From Gammaproteobacteria bacterium (GTDB lineage: Bacteria; Pseudomonadota; Gammaproteobacteria; Pseudomonadales; UBA7434), in NCBI GenBank assembly GCA_024280785.1, contig JAJRPK010000290.1, positions 1 to 14,840 on the forward strand: DNA of 14,840 nucleotides, read 5' to 3'. Numbering within the stretch: the first letter of the stretch is position 1; every line of letters begins with the position of its first letter. Shown here one piece after another: positions 7,667 through 14,840 of the stretch. The notes below the pieces were generated by a model. It did not search any database. It was not told where the DNA came from and saw only the letters and a list, made by a program, of their open reading frames with translations. The position numbers and the translations under genes are program-made.

Positions 7667-7704
7667 CGCGGCATTATTGTGTATTTTTAGACCTTTACCT
7701 AACT

Positions 7705-9381
7705 ATGTTATTTCGTCGTAATTACAGTAATAGATCGTTGGCTTTACCAGCATTTAGCTTCTGCGAACCTACTGCAGAAGGGCTGAAGTCGTGGATTAAA
7801 ATCTTACCCAAGACCGACCCTCACGCCTTGGCAAATAAACTCATCCAAGCGGGCGAAGACATAGCCACGTCTCAATGTGAGCTCGAGCAGGCCTTGCCCG
7901 CGTTAGACATGCTTGCCACCCCACTGCACAACGCTGCCCAAGGGCTAACTCAATTTCATTCAAAGGATCAGTCTGATTCTGCTGCTTTGCTAAAGCAGCA
8001 GCGACTTTATTCGCTTTACGGTCAGATTTACTTCTTTACGGCGCAAAAACATCTTGAACTAAAATCCGGCCCCGCCTGCGATGGTTTAATGCTGACCGCA
8101 AGCGGCTACCTTTGTCGTGCCATGCTCACCTCTTACCAATTACAAGAATCTGCACCCAGTGGTTGTTGGAAGCAGTTGCATGCTATCTATCTTTATTCAA
8201 TCACCGATAGCCACTCGGCCACAACAGCTACTCGCCTTGATGATAATTACAAAGCCATGGTTTCACTGGCTTGCGCCAACCCGGACAAGTTGAACTCCAC
8301 ACAATTGGCTTCTCTGTTCGATTACTTGCAGAACATAGATACTGGCGTACGCATCAATGCCACTCCCACCGATCAGTCACATTTTAAACTGGCAACTCAT
8401 CAAGACGTTGCACCCCAACGATACCTCCACTGCGACCAACACGGCAGCCAAGCACACTCAGAAACCACGCCAGCCGCGACTCTATATCTCAACTTTCAAA
8501 AACTACAGTCAGACCTAAGCTCTAGCTCATTATCACCCGAATTGATTGGTCAGCTTGCCAACTGCTTTGACGCCTCCCCGCACAGAACATTTAACCGGGC
8601 ATTGGGTGCAGGCACTCTGGATATCTGCCACGGCTTTGAGCAAATCCATTATTATCTAAGCGGTGAAAAATCCTTCGAATCGTTTACGCGGCCCTTTATA
8701 AACACCTATACGGTCGACGACCTTTCATCAATTAATTCAATGGGTGAGCCGTGCTCAAAAACAAACGATATATGGAAAAGCGACTACAAAACTGGCTGGA
8801 ATAATGTTGAGTTTAGCGGTGATAGCATTGAATTTAAAATCCGCACCTCATTGGATAACGAGGACAAGTCTAGTGGCGGCTACAACTTAAACAGTATCAC
8901 CATTGTTGATACTAACCCTACCGGCTATTGCTTATCGGGGCATCATCTTTCGTTCACAAACTATAAGTCTGGCAATTTAATCGGGCTTCGCGATGCAGAA
9001 AACGGCAAATGGAATGTCGCTGTCATTCGCTGGACCAAGAATGAGGACGACCAAAGAAAATTAGGTGTCGAACTGTTAGGGCCAGATATCAAGCCTTATG
9101 GCATTAAAATCATTCATAGTAAACAAGGGACTGAGCTATTACCGGCACTTGGCGTTTCGCCCTTAAAGAAGGATCGCTCGACTTCAGATGATGCCAACTT
9201 AGCAAATTTAATTATTCCTAATTTGGGATTAAAGGCAAAAAGTGCTGCCACATTAATTGGCGAAGACGTTGAACAGCGAATTATTCTCTCTGATTGTGTA
9301 GAGAAAACCAATGAGTACTGCCGCTACGCCCACACTACTCTTACAGATGCCCCACCGTATGCCAATGCCCCAACTCATTAG
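7705..9381 (+). CDS. Uncharacterised 558-aa protein with possible C-terminal PilZ-like barrel
   Basis: I do not recognise a named function. Residues 20-300 look mostly helical, with repeated leucine/alanine patterns, and there is no signal peptide or membrane span. After a linker rich in Ser, Asn and Asp, about residues 390-470 look like a small beta-barrel. They contain SITIVDTNPTGYCL, a GNLIGLRD strand, WNVAVIRW and KLGVELLGP. DTNPTG (402-407) resembles the D/N-x-S-x-x-G half of the PilZ c-di-GMP motif with Asn for Ser, but no R-x-x-x-R is seen before it, so ligand binding is doubtful. A hypothetical protein also precedes fimX in Pseudomonas, and this may be its counterpart. The gap to the FimX-like start is only 75 bases, suggesting co-transcription and a shared role. 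The start ATG lacks a clear ribosome site. Confidence 0.6.
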   Translation: MLFRRNYSNRSLALPAFSFCEPTAEGLKSWIKILPKTDPHALANKLIQAGEDIATSQCELEQALPALDMLATPLHNAAQGLTQFHSKDQSDSAALLKQQRLYSLYGQIYFFTAQKHLELKSGPACDGLMLTASGYLCRAMLTSYQLQESAPSGCWKQLHAIYLYSITDSHSATTATRLDDNYKAMVSLACANPDKLNSTQLASLFDYLQNIDTGVRINATPTDQSHFKLATHQDVAPQRYLHCDQHGSQAHSETTPAATLYLNFQKLQSDLSSSSLSPELIGQLANCFDASPHRTFNRALGAGTLDICHGFEQIHYYLSGEKSFESFTRPFINTYTVDDLSSINSMGEPCSKTNDIWKSDYKTGWNNVEFSGDSIEFKIRTSLDNEDKSSGGYNLNSITIVDTNPTGYCLSGHHLSFTNYKSGNLIGLRDAENGKWNVAVIRWTKNEDDQRKLGVELLGPDIKPYGIKIIHSKQGTELLPALGVSPLKKDRSTSDDANLANLIIPNLGLKAKSAATLIGEDVEQRIILSDCVEKTNEYCRYAHTTLTDAPPYANAPTH

Positions 9382-9456
9382 CTTAGTTCAAAAAATGTTT
9401 AGAATGAATCGACAAAACAGACTTTGCTTGTTACTAGTATTGAAGGAAAAAACATC

Positions 9457-11580
9457 GTGACCCGAAGTATCAACACCGCCCACAACTTGGACGAAAACAT
9501 GGACACCTTTGCCAGTACAGTTCCCTCGTTAGATCCGGTGGAAACTACAGCCAATAAGCGGCACATTAAACTGCTCATTGCCCACGAAGATCCTGCGCAG
9601 GCTAACAAGACTAAAAGTATATTTAAAGATGCCGGATGGATTACCCATGCCCACAGAATCAGCTCCATCGAAGACCTGGACGAGTCTTTACGTGATGAAG
9701 AATGGAACATTATTTTGGCATACAGCAGCTCTAAAATGTATCTCCCTGCGGTTATTGGCAACCATATAGAAAAAAACAATTCTCAGGTCCATGCAATTTT
9801 TCTCGATGAATCATACTCTTCAACCAATGCACTACAAATCATTCAATGCCAATTCAAGGACTATTTAACCGCTGAAGAAAGTGACAGGTTATTATATGTC
9901 GCAGCAAGAGAAATAGAATCTCAAAGCGATCATCGTCTGGCGCTTACAACCAGCCAAGTACTTGCAGAAGCAAACGCTCGCAGCCAACTCTTAATGGATA
10001 CAACCATCGATGCCATAAGCTATGTCATCGATGGAATGGTAGTACACGCTAACAGCGTTTTTTCTGAACTATTACAATTTGAAAGTGCCGCAGACTTAGA
10101 CTGTTATCCCTTTATTGATCTTATCTCCGCCAAAGATCAAATTATACTTCGCCCTCTGTTAAGAAACTTTCAACGAGGAGACGAAACTGAGTCAATTATT
10201 ACAGTTGATGCCCTAACTGCTAACGAAGAAACGTTTCCCGCCGAACTAAGTCTAGCCTCAGCAAGTTATGAGGGAGAATCTTGCACTCAAATTATTTTAC
10301 GTAACAAAAATTCTTCGTCCTTAGAGCAGCCCATTGACCCTAGCATAGACACTGGCATAGTCACTGCCGACAACAATGATAGTGCTTTCGACATAGAAAA
10401 AATATTACAATTTGAGGGCAAGGGAAGCTTGTTTTTTGCGTCAATAACCAGTAACGCCGTGCAACGAAAAACTCTAGGATTATGTAATCATCTCCAGTTG
10501 ATCCAAGATATTTCTCTCCTCATTAGGGAAATTTCACCGCCTGAGGCAAGTGTTTTTGACTACCTCAAAGAAAGCTGGGTCATTGTCATTCCAGATAGCT
10601 GTGAACACGATCCCACTGAGTTTGCAGCACAAATTTGTGAAAAGGTTGGCGAACGATCTGTCGGAGAAGAAAATAAAAATTTCAAAGCATCTATCGCCGT
10701 CGGCATATCTCAATACGGAATCGCCGACATGAATATTGAATCTTCTCTGCACAAAGCTTTTAAGGCTTCGGCCGAAAAACAGCTTGAGGGAACTAACGGC
10801 TTCAAATTGTACGCCCCAAAAATTGATAATGCTGAAGGCGCAGCTGCGCTTCACTCAGCTTTAGAGCTCAACAGGTTCAGACTGAAATACCAGCCAATCA
10901 TTGCCTTACAAGAACAAAGCAAACATTTATATGAGGCGGTTCTATATATAGAAAATGATGCAGGCCAAGATGAAGACGCCGAAAAAATACTCGCTGAGCT
11001 CGGCATTGAAGAATCAAACGCCGATCTGGATAGATGGATAATTTCTGAGGCCACTCAAACGCTTACAGAATTAGTTCAAAGCAATCCCAATATGCAACTT
11101 ACAATTCCACTAACGGCCAGCGCTATTATGGATCCGAGTTTCTACGCGTGGATAAGCGAGATTATCGGAGACTGCAACTTAGGCCCCGCTGCTTTGGGAT
11201 TTTCGGTTAAGGCTAGCGACGCCATAGACTATGAAAAAAGTACCACGGAATTAATTCAAAAACTCAAACAGGCTGGCCATGACATTTCCCTGCACAGTGC
11301 CAACATTGATCATTTAGAGCTTATTCAATCATTAGCCCCTAGCCGTACAAAGCTTTCGTCTGAATTAACGAATAAAATGAGTGGCGAAGATGCAGATCCA
11401 GAACTGATGAAAGAGATGATTAATAAAGCGGGGGAAATAAATGCTATTTGTATTGCCAGTGGAGTAGATAGCGCGGGAAACTTAGCTCAATTATGGCAAA
11501 CGGGTATTCATTTTGTTCAAGGAAGCTATTTACAATTGCCATTAGCTACGATGGACTACGAGTTTTCTGATATTTCCTAG
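9457..11580 (+). CDS. fimX: FimX-like degenerate REC-PAS-GGDEF-EAL protein
   Basis: FimX is a c-di-GMP effector that governs type IV pilus assembly and twitching in Pseudomonas and Xanthomonas. This 707-aa protein has the same layout. A REC-like domain (about 37-150) lacks the phospho-acceptor Asp (IILAYSSS at that place). A PAS domain follows (about 175-285). A GGDEF-like domain (about 310-455) has LKESW in place of the signature. An EAL-like domain (about 465-700) has EAV (493-495), and its VNLS, DDFG and AEGVE motifs are replaced by IPLT, HSANID and ASGVD. The QG near the end (688-689) is kept. It should be catalytically inactive. I start at the GTG at 9457, with GAAGGA 9 bases upstream, rather than the TTG at 9424. 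Synteny with serB and parC supports the FimX identity. Confidence 0.82.
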   Translation: MTRSINTAHNLDENMDTFASTVPSLDPVETTANKRHIKLLIAHEDPAQANKTKSIFKDAGWITHAHRISSIEDLDESLRDEEWNIILAYSSSKMYLPAVIGNHIEKNNSQVHAIFLDESYSSTNALQIIQCQFKDYLTAEESDRLLYVAAREIESQSDHRLALTTSQVLAEANARSQLLMDTTIDAISYVIDGMVVHANSVFSELLQFESAADLDCYPFIDLISAKDQIILRPLLRNFQRGDETESIITVDALTANEETFPAELSLASASYEGESCTQIILRNKNSSSLEQPIDPSIDTGIVTADNNDSAFDIEKILQFEGKGSLFFASITSNAVQRKTLGLCNHLQLIQDISLLIREISPPEASVFDYLKESWVIVIPDSCEHDPTEFAAQICEKVGERSVGEENKNFKASIAVGISQYGIADMNIESSLHKAFKASAEKQLEGTNGFKLYAPKIDNAEGAAALHSALELNRFRLKYQPIIALQEQSKHLYEAVLYIENDAGQDEDAEKILAELGIEESNADLDRWIISEATQTLTELVQSNPNMQLTIPLTASAIMDPSFYAWISEIIGDCNLGPAALGFSVKASDAIDYEKSTTELIQKLKQAGHDISLHSANIDHLELIQSLAPSRTKLSSELTNKMSGEDADPELMKEMINKAGEINAICIASGVDSAGNLAQLWQTGIHFVQGSYLQLPLATMDYEFSDIS

Positions 11581-11598
11581 GGCAAAGCTGGCGACACA

Positions 11599-11614
11599 AT
11601 TAAGAAAGCTTAAT
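11599..11614. terminator. Short palindromic hairpin between convergent fimX-like and serB genes
   Basis: ATTAAG and CTTAAT form a perfect 6-bp stem around an AAAG loop, in the 45 bases between the two convergent stop codons. Its position fits a bidirectional terminator, but the stem is AT-rich and neither side has a strong T run, so the call is tentative. Confidence 0.3.
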
Positions 11615-11625
11615 GCCTTCTAAAA

Positions 11626-12849
11626 TTAAATTCTCGGTGCCAGCCGCTCTCTATCGCTGATTCCCAGTAAGTATAAAATGCTGTCAAGTCCCAGGTTTGA
11701 AATCGACTGCCTGGCTGATTTTTTAACTAAAGGCTTGGCACGAAAAGCGATGCCTAACCCTGCAATACTCAACATAGGTAAATCATTTGCCCCATCGCCA
11801 ATAGCAATGACTTGCTGTAATGCAATATTTTCACGTTTGGCTATCTCTTTAAGCAATTCTGCTTTTCTGTCACCATCCACTATATCGCCAATCACGGTAC
11901 CTGTAACAACCCCATCTTGAATATCCAGCTCATTTGCATAGACATAATCAAAACCTAACTTGTCCCGCAACTGATTACCAAAGTAACTAAACCCACCCGA
12001 TAAAATAGCCGTTTTATAACCAAGGCTTTTTAGCGTAGAAACTAACTCTTCCGCTCCTTCAGTTAAACGCAATTTGTCAGCGACAGATTTAAGCGAGGAT
12101 TCATCCAGCCCTTTTAATAAACTAACTCGCCGCCGAAAACTTTCTCCAAAATCAATCTCCCCTCTCATGGCCGATTCAGTAATTGCCGCAACCTGATCTC
12201 CAACACCTGCGTGCTTCGCTAACTCATCAATTACCTCGGCGTCAATGAGTGTCGAATCCATATCAAACACAACTAATCTGCGATTGCGGCGGTACATATC
12301 GTCTTCTTGATAAGCTATATCGATATCAAGTGTATTCGCTAACTCCAACAATGCCTGCCGCACCACTTGTTCATTTTTCAACGCTCCGCGTAAAGAAAAC
12401 TCTACGCAAGCTTTTGACTGTTGATTTTTATCAAGTAAAGAAACACGACCTGACAACCGGGTAATTTTATCAATATTAAGATCGTGTTGCGCTACCAACT
12501 CGGTCACACAACTAATATGTTTTGCTTCTATTTTTCTGGCAAGCAGCGTGAGAATATGCCGAGGCTTGCCCTGCTCTTCAACCCAGTCTTCATAATTAGC
12601 AGGGGGAATAGAATCGAATACTACATCCATCTCCAGCTTTCTTAACATTTCGAATAAGGATTCAGTAATCTCTGTCTTAACGTCACCAACGGGTATTTCA
12701 GCTAAGATGCCCAGTGACAAATTATTATGGATAACAGCCTGTCCAATATCTAACACATTGACACTGTAATCAGATAACAAATTTGTTATCTTCCGAGTAA
12801 TCCCCGGCCTATCTGGCCCAGCGACCTTTATAAGAACAACTTCACTCAC
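11626..12849 (-). CDS. serB: Phosphoserine phosphatase with N-terminal ACT domains
   Basis: SerB removes phosphate from O-phosphoserine in the last step of serine synthesis. The 407-aa protein is the long form found in Pseudomonas and relatives. Residues 1-180 form two ACT-like regulatory domains, the first starting VVLIKVAGPDRPGITRKIT, suggesting amino-acid control. A HAD phosphatase domain follows, with DMDST at 196-200 (nucleophile Asp196, acid/base Asp198), the motif II Ser in LSGGFSYF (Ser284), the motif III Lys in DRKAELL (Lys329) and GDGAND at 351-356. All catalytic residues are present. The start is a GTG 8 bases after the parC stop, with AGTAGG partly within the end of parC as a likely ribosome site, so the two genes probably form an operon. 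It converges on the FimX-like gene. Confidence 0.96.
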   Translation of the reverse strand: MSEVVLIKVAGPDRPGITRKITNLLSDYSVNVLDIGQAVIHNNLSLGILAEIPVGDVKTEITESLFEMLRKLEMDVVFDSIPPANYEDWVEEQGKPRHILTLLARKIEAKHISCVTELVAQHDLNIDKITRLSGRVSLLDKNQQSKACVEFSLRGALKNEQVVRQALLELANTLDIDIAYQEDDMYRRNRRLVVFDMDSTLIDAEVIDELAKHAGVGDQVAAITESAMRGEIDFGESFRRRVSLLKGLDESSLKSVADKLRLTEGAEELVSTLKSLGYKTAILSGGFSYFGNQLRDKLGFDYVYANELDIQDGVVTGTVIGDIVDGDRKAELLKEIAKRENIALQQVIAIGDGANDLPMLSIAGLGIAFRAKPLVKKSARQSISNLGLDSILYLLGISDRERLAPRI

Positions 12850-12857
12850 GCTACAAC

Positions 12858-14840
12858 CTACTCTTTTACTTCAATAGCAATAGAATCAACTTTTTGGAAG
12901 CCGCGAGGCAACTTATTCCCTCTGCGCGCACGCTCCCCTCGATAGTGCTCTAAATCAGCCATTTTCATCTTTAGATGGCGTTTACCCGCATAAATAATCA
13001 GCGAATCCCACTCTTTCATAACGACTGCAGACAACATAAACTCTTCACGTAGTTGTAATTTCGCAGCAGGAATATTCATAATTTTATTGCCTTTTCCTCG
13101 GGCCATGAGAGGTAAATCCACAACCGGAAAAATCAACATGCGCCCTTCATTGCTAACAGAAACCAACAACGCTCCCTCCATGCCTTCAATGATCGCAGGC
13201 GAAATAACCCGACCACCTTTCGGAACAGTAATAAGGCTTTTACCGGCTTTTTTGTTAGCGTGCATGTCCCCAAGTTTGGCAACAAAGCCATAACCCGCAT
13301 CAGTGGCAAGCAAATATAAATCATCATCGGCGCCTATCATCACACCTTCAAAGGTGGAACCCGACGGGGGATTTATCTTCCCCGTCAATGGCTCTCCCTG
13401 ACCCCGAGCAGAGGGCAAAGTCCGCACCGGAACAGAGTAGCTTCGACCTGTCGAATCGAGCACAACAGCCGACTGATTAGACCTTCCTTTAACCGACAAT
13501 TTGTACTGATCACCTGACTTATAACTCAGTGAAGTTGGGTCGATATCATGTCCCTTCGCCGCGCGTATCCAGCCTTTTTCAGACAACACAACGGTCACCA
13601 ATTCAACGGCCGTAATATCGTCCTCGCTATAAGCCAATGATTCATCGCGTGTAACAATAGGCGAGCGCCGGTCATCGCCAAACTCCTCAGCAATCGCAAC
13701 TAGTTCCTTTTTTATTAAAGTTTTTAACCGAGCATCAGAACCCAAAGTCTTCTGTAAATCATCGCGCTCACGACTCAGTTCATCTTGTTCTGACTTGATT
13801 TTCATTTCTTCCAATCGCGCAAGCTGCCGCAATCGGGTATCAAGAATATAATCGGCTTGAACTTCACTTAATGTAAATTGCTTAATCAAGACCTTTTTGG
13901 GATGATCTTCTGTCCTGACAATGCGGATCACTTCATCAAGATTTAAAAATGCTATTAACAAGCCATCAAGTAAATGTAACCGCGCTAGAATTTTTTCCAA
14001 TCGATATTGAAGCCGCCGCTTAACCGTGTCCTTACGATACTGCAACCATTCTTTTAATATCTTCACCAGCCCCTTAACTTGCGGCTTACCATCAACACCA
14101 ATCATATTAAGATTGACACGATAGTTTTTTTCCAAGTCTGTCGAATGGAATAAATGTGACATCAATGCGTCAACGTCCACTCTGTTGGACTTAGGAATAA
14201 TCACCAAGCGTGTCGGGTTTTCATGATCGGACTCATCGCGTAAATCAACCACCATCGGCAATTTTTTCGCCTGCATCTGCGCAGCAATTTGCTCTAACAC
14301 TTTAGCGCCAGATGTCTGATGCGGCAGAGCTGTGACAATAATATCCCCCTGCTCTGTAGTATAAAGAGCCCGCATCTTGAGACTGCCTTTTCCCGTCTCG
14401 TACATTTCCAATATTGATGCCGACGGCGTGATAATTTCAGCGTCCGTAGGATAGTCGGGCCCGATTACATGCTCAAATAAATCTCGCGTACTCGCCTTAG
14501 GCTTATCGAGTAAATGAAGGCAGGCGGAAATCACCTCTTTTAAATTGTGCGGTGGAATATCAGTAGCCATTCCCACCGCAATACCGGTCGTGCCGTTAAG
14601 TAAAATACTAGGCGCTCTGGCTGGTAGCAATGCCGGCTCATCTAAGGTGCCGTCGAAGTTGGCCTGCCAGTCTACTGTTCCTAAACTCACCTCAGCCATT
14701 AGTACATCAGCGTAAGCGGTTAAACGTGATTCTGTATAACGCATAGCGGCAAACGATTTGGGGTCGTCGGGCGAGCCCCAGTTACCCTGCCCATCAACCA
14801 ACGGATAACGATAACTAAATGGCTGAGCCATCAATACCAT
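12858..14840 (-). CDS. parC: DNA topoisomerase IV subunit A (5' end outside window)
   Basis: ParC is the DNA-cleaving subunit of topoisomerase IV, which unlinks daughter chromosomes. The 660 residues visible run from just before the catalytic region to the stop. The Met at the window edge is internal: it reads MVLMAQPFSYRYPLVDGQG, a conserved mid-domain segment, and about 90 N-terminal residues, including the quinolone-resistance region, lie to the right. The active-site pair Arg34-Tyr35 (window numbering, AAMRYTESRL) is intact. The conserved NGTTGIAVGMATDIPPHN loop follows, then a long coiled-coil region and a C-terminal pinwheel domain. ParC rather than GyrA is indicated by the close match to ParC segments (GTVDW, FDGTLDEP) and by the C-terminus, where I see no GyrA box. 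It is upstream of serB in the same operon. Confidence 0.96.
   Translation of the reverse strand: MVLMAQPFSYRYPLVDGQGNWGSPDDPKSFAAMRYTESRLTAYADVLMAEVSLGTVDWQANFDGTLDEPALLPARAPSILLNGTTGIAVGMATDIPPHNLKEVISACLHLLDKPKASTRDLFEHVIGPDYPTDAEIITPSASILEMYETGKGSLKMRALYTTEQGDIIVTALPHQTSGAKVLEQIAAQMQAKKLPMVVDLRDESDHENPTRLVIIPKSNRVDVDALMSHLFHSTDLEKNYRVNLNMIGVDGKPQVKGLVKILKEWLQYRKDTVKRRLQYRLEKILARLHLLDGLLIAFLNLDEVIRIVRTEDHPKKVLIKQFTLSEVQADYILDTRLRQLARLEEMKIKSEQDELSRERDDLQKTLGSDARLKTLIKKELVAIAEEFGDDRRSPIVTRDESLAYSEDDITAVELVTVVLSEKGWIRAAKGHDIDPTSLSYKSGDQYKLSVKGRSNQSAVVLDSTGRSYSVPVRTLPSARGQGEPLTGKINPPSGSTFEGVMIGADDDLYLLATDAGYGFVAKLGDMHANKKAGKSLITVPKGGRVISPAIIEGMEGALLVSVSNEGRMLIFPVVDLPLMARGKGNKIMNIPAAKLQLREEFMLSAVVMKEWDSLIIYAGKRHLKMKMADLEHYRGERARRGNKLPRGFQKVDSIAIEVKE

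Noticed and set aside
10534..10854. 106-codon antisense frame within the FimX-like gene
   Set aside because: It lies opposite a well-supported gene, has no recognisable motif, and reads as low-complexity shadow coding.
1..14840. CRISPR array, tRNA, rRNA, insertion sequence or prophage
   Set aside because: Reading both strands by eye found no spaced repeats, cloverleaf-like sequence, transposase or integrase motif, or terminal inverted repeats.

Overview
The window looks like a chromosomal segment of a moderately AT-rich gammaproteobacterium. The order rsgA, rhodanese (rhdA type), psd, a FimX-like protein, serB and parC matches the Pseudomonas-type neighbourhood. The extra genes are consistent with a marine Cellvibrionales-like relative (for example the Saccharophagus or Spongiibacter groups). 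The taxonomic call is inference; no rRNA or marker gene settles it. I see no insertion sequence, phage gene, CRISPR array, tRNA or rRNA.

Left block (1-2839, + strand): the 3' part of rsgA (ribosome small-subunit maturation GTPase, cut by the left edge), a two-domain rhodanese, and psd (phosphatidylserine decarboxylase). They are closely spaced and co-oriented. Next (2918-4776, +) come two accessory genes: a 381-aa protein of a CrtC/AttH-like or DUF7064-like beta-barrel type, and a SnoaL/NTF2-like small protein. Neither has a housekeeping role I can name.

Middle block (4854-7484): a complete EF-P beta-lysylation module. efp and epmA are on the - strand with an ATGA overlap, and epmB is divergent on the + strand. 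EpmB makes (R)-beta-lysine, EpmA attaches it to Lys34 of EF-P, and modified EF-P relieves ribosome stalling at polyproline. EpmA stops unusually early after motif 3, and the 70-base efp/epmB divergent region holds a tandem 14-bp repeat.

Right block: a 558-aa helical protein with a possible PilZ-like barrel near its C-terminus (7705-9381, +), then a FimX-like REC-PAS-GGDEF-EAL protein in which every catalytic motif is degenerate (9457-11580, +). Convergent to these are parC (topoisomerase IV subunit A, 5' end beyond the right edge) and serB (phosphoserine phosphatase), 8 bp apart on the - strand.

Coding density is high. No gene-free stretch reaches 300 bases; the longest, 7485-7704, holds only a weak hairpin. 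Most of the window is core housekeeping. The best candidates for something new are the PilZ-like protein next to the degenerate FimX, and the accessory pair after psd. I do not see an obviously new multi-gene system.
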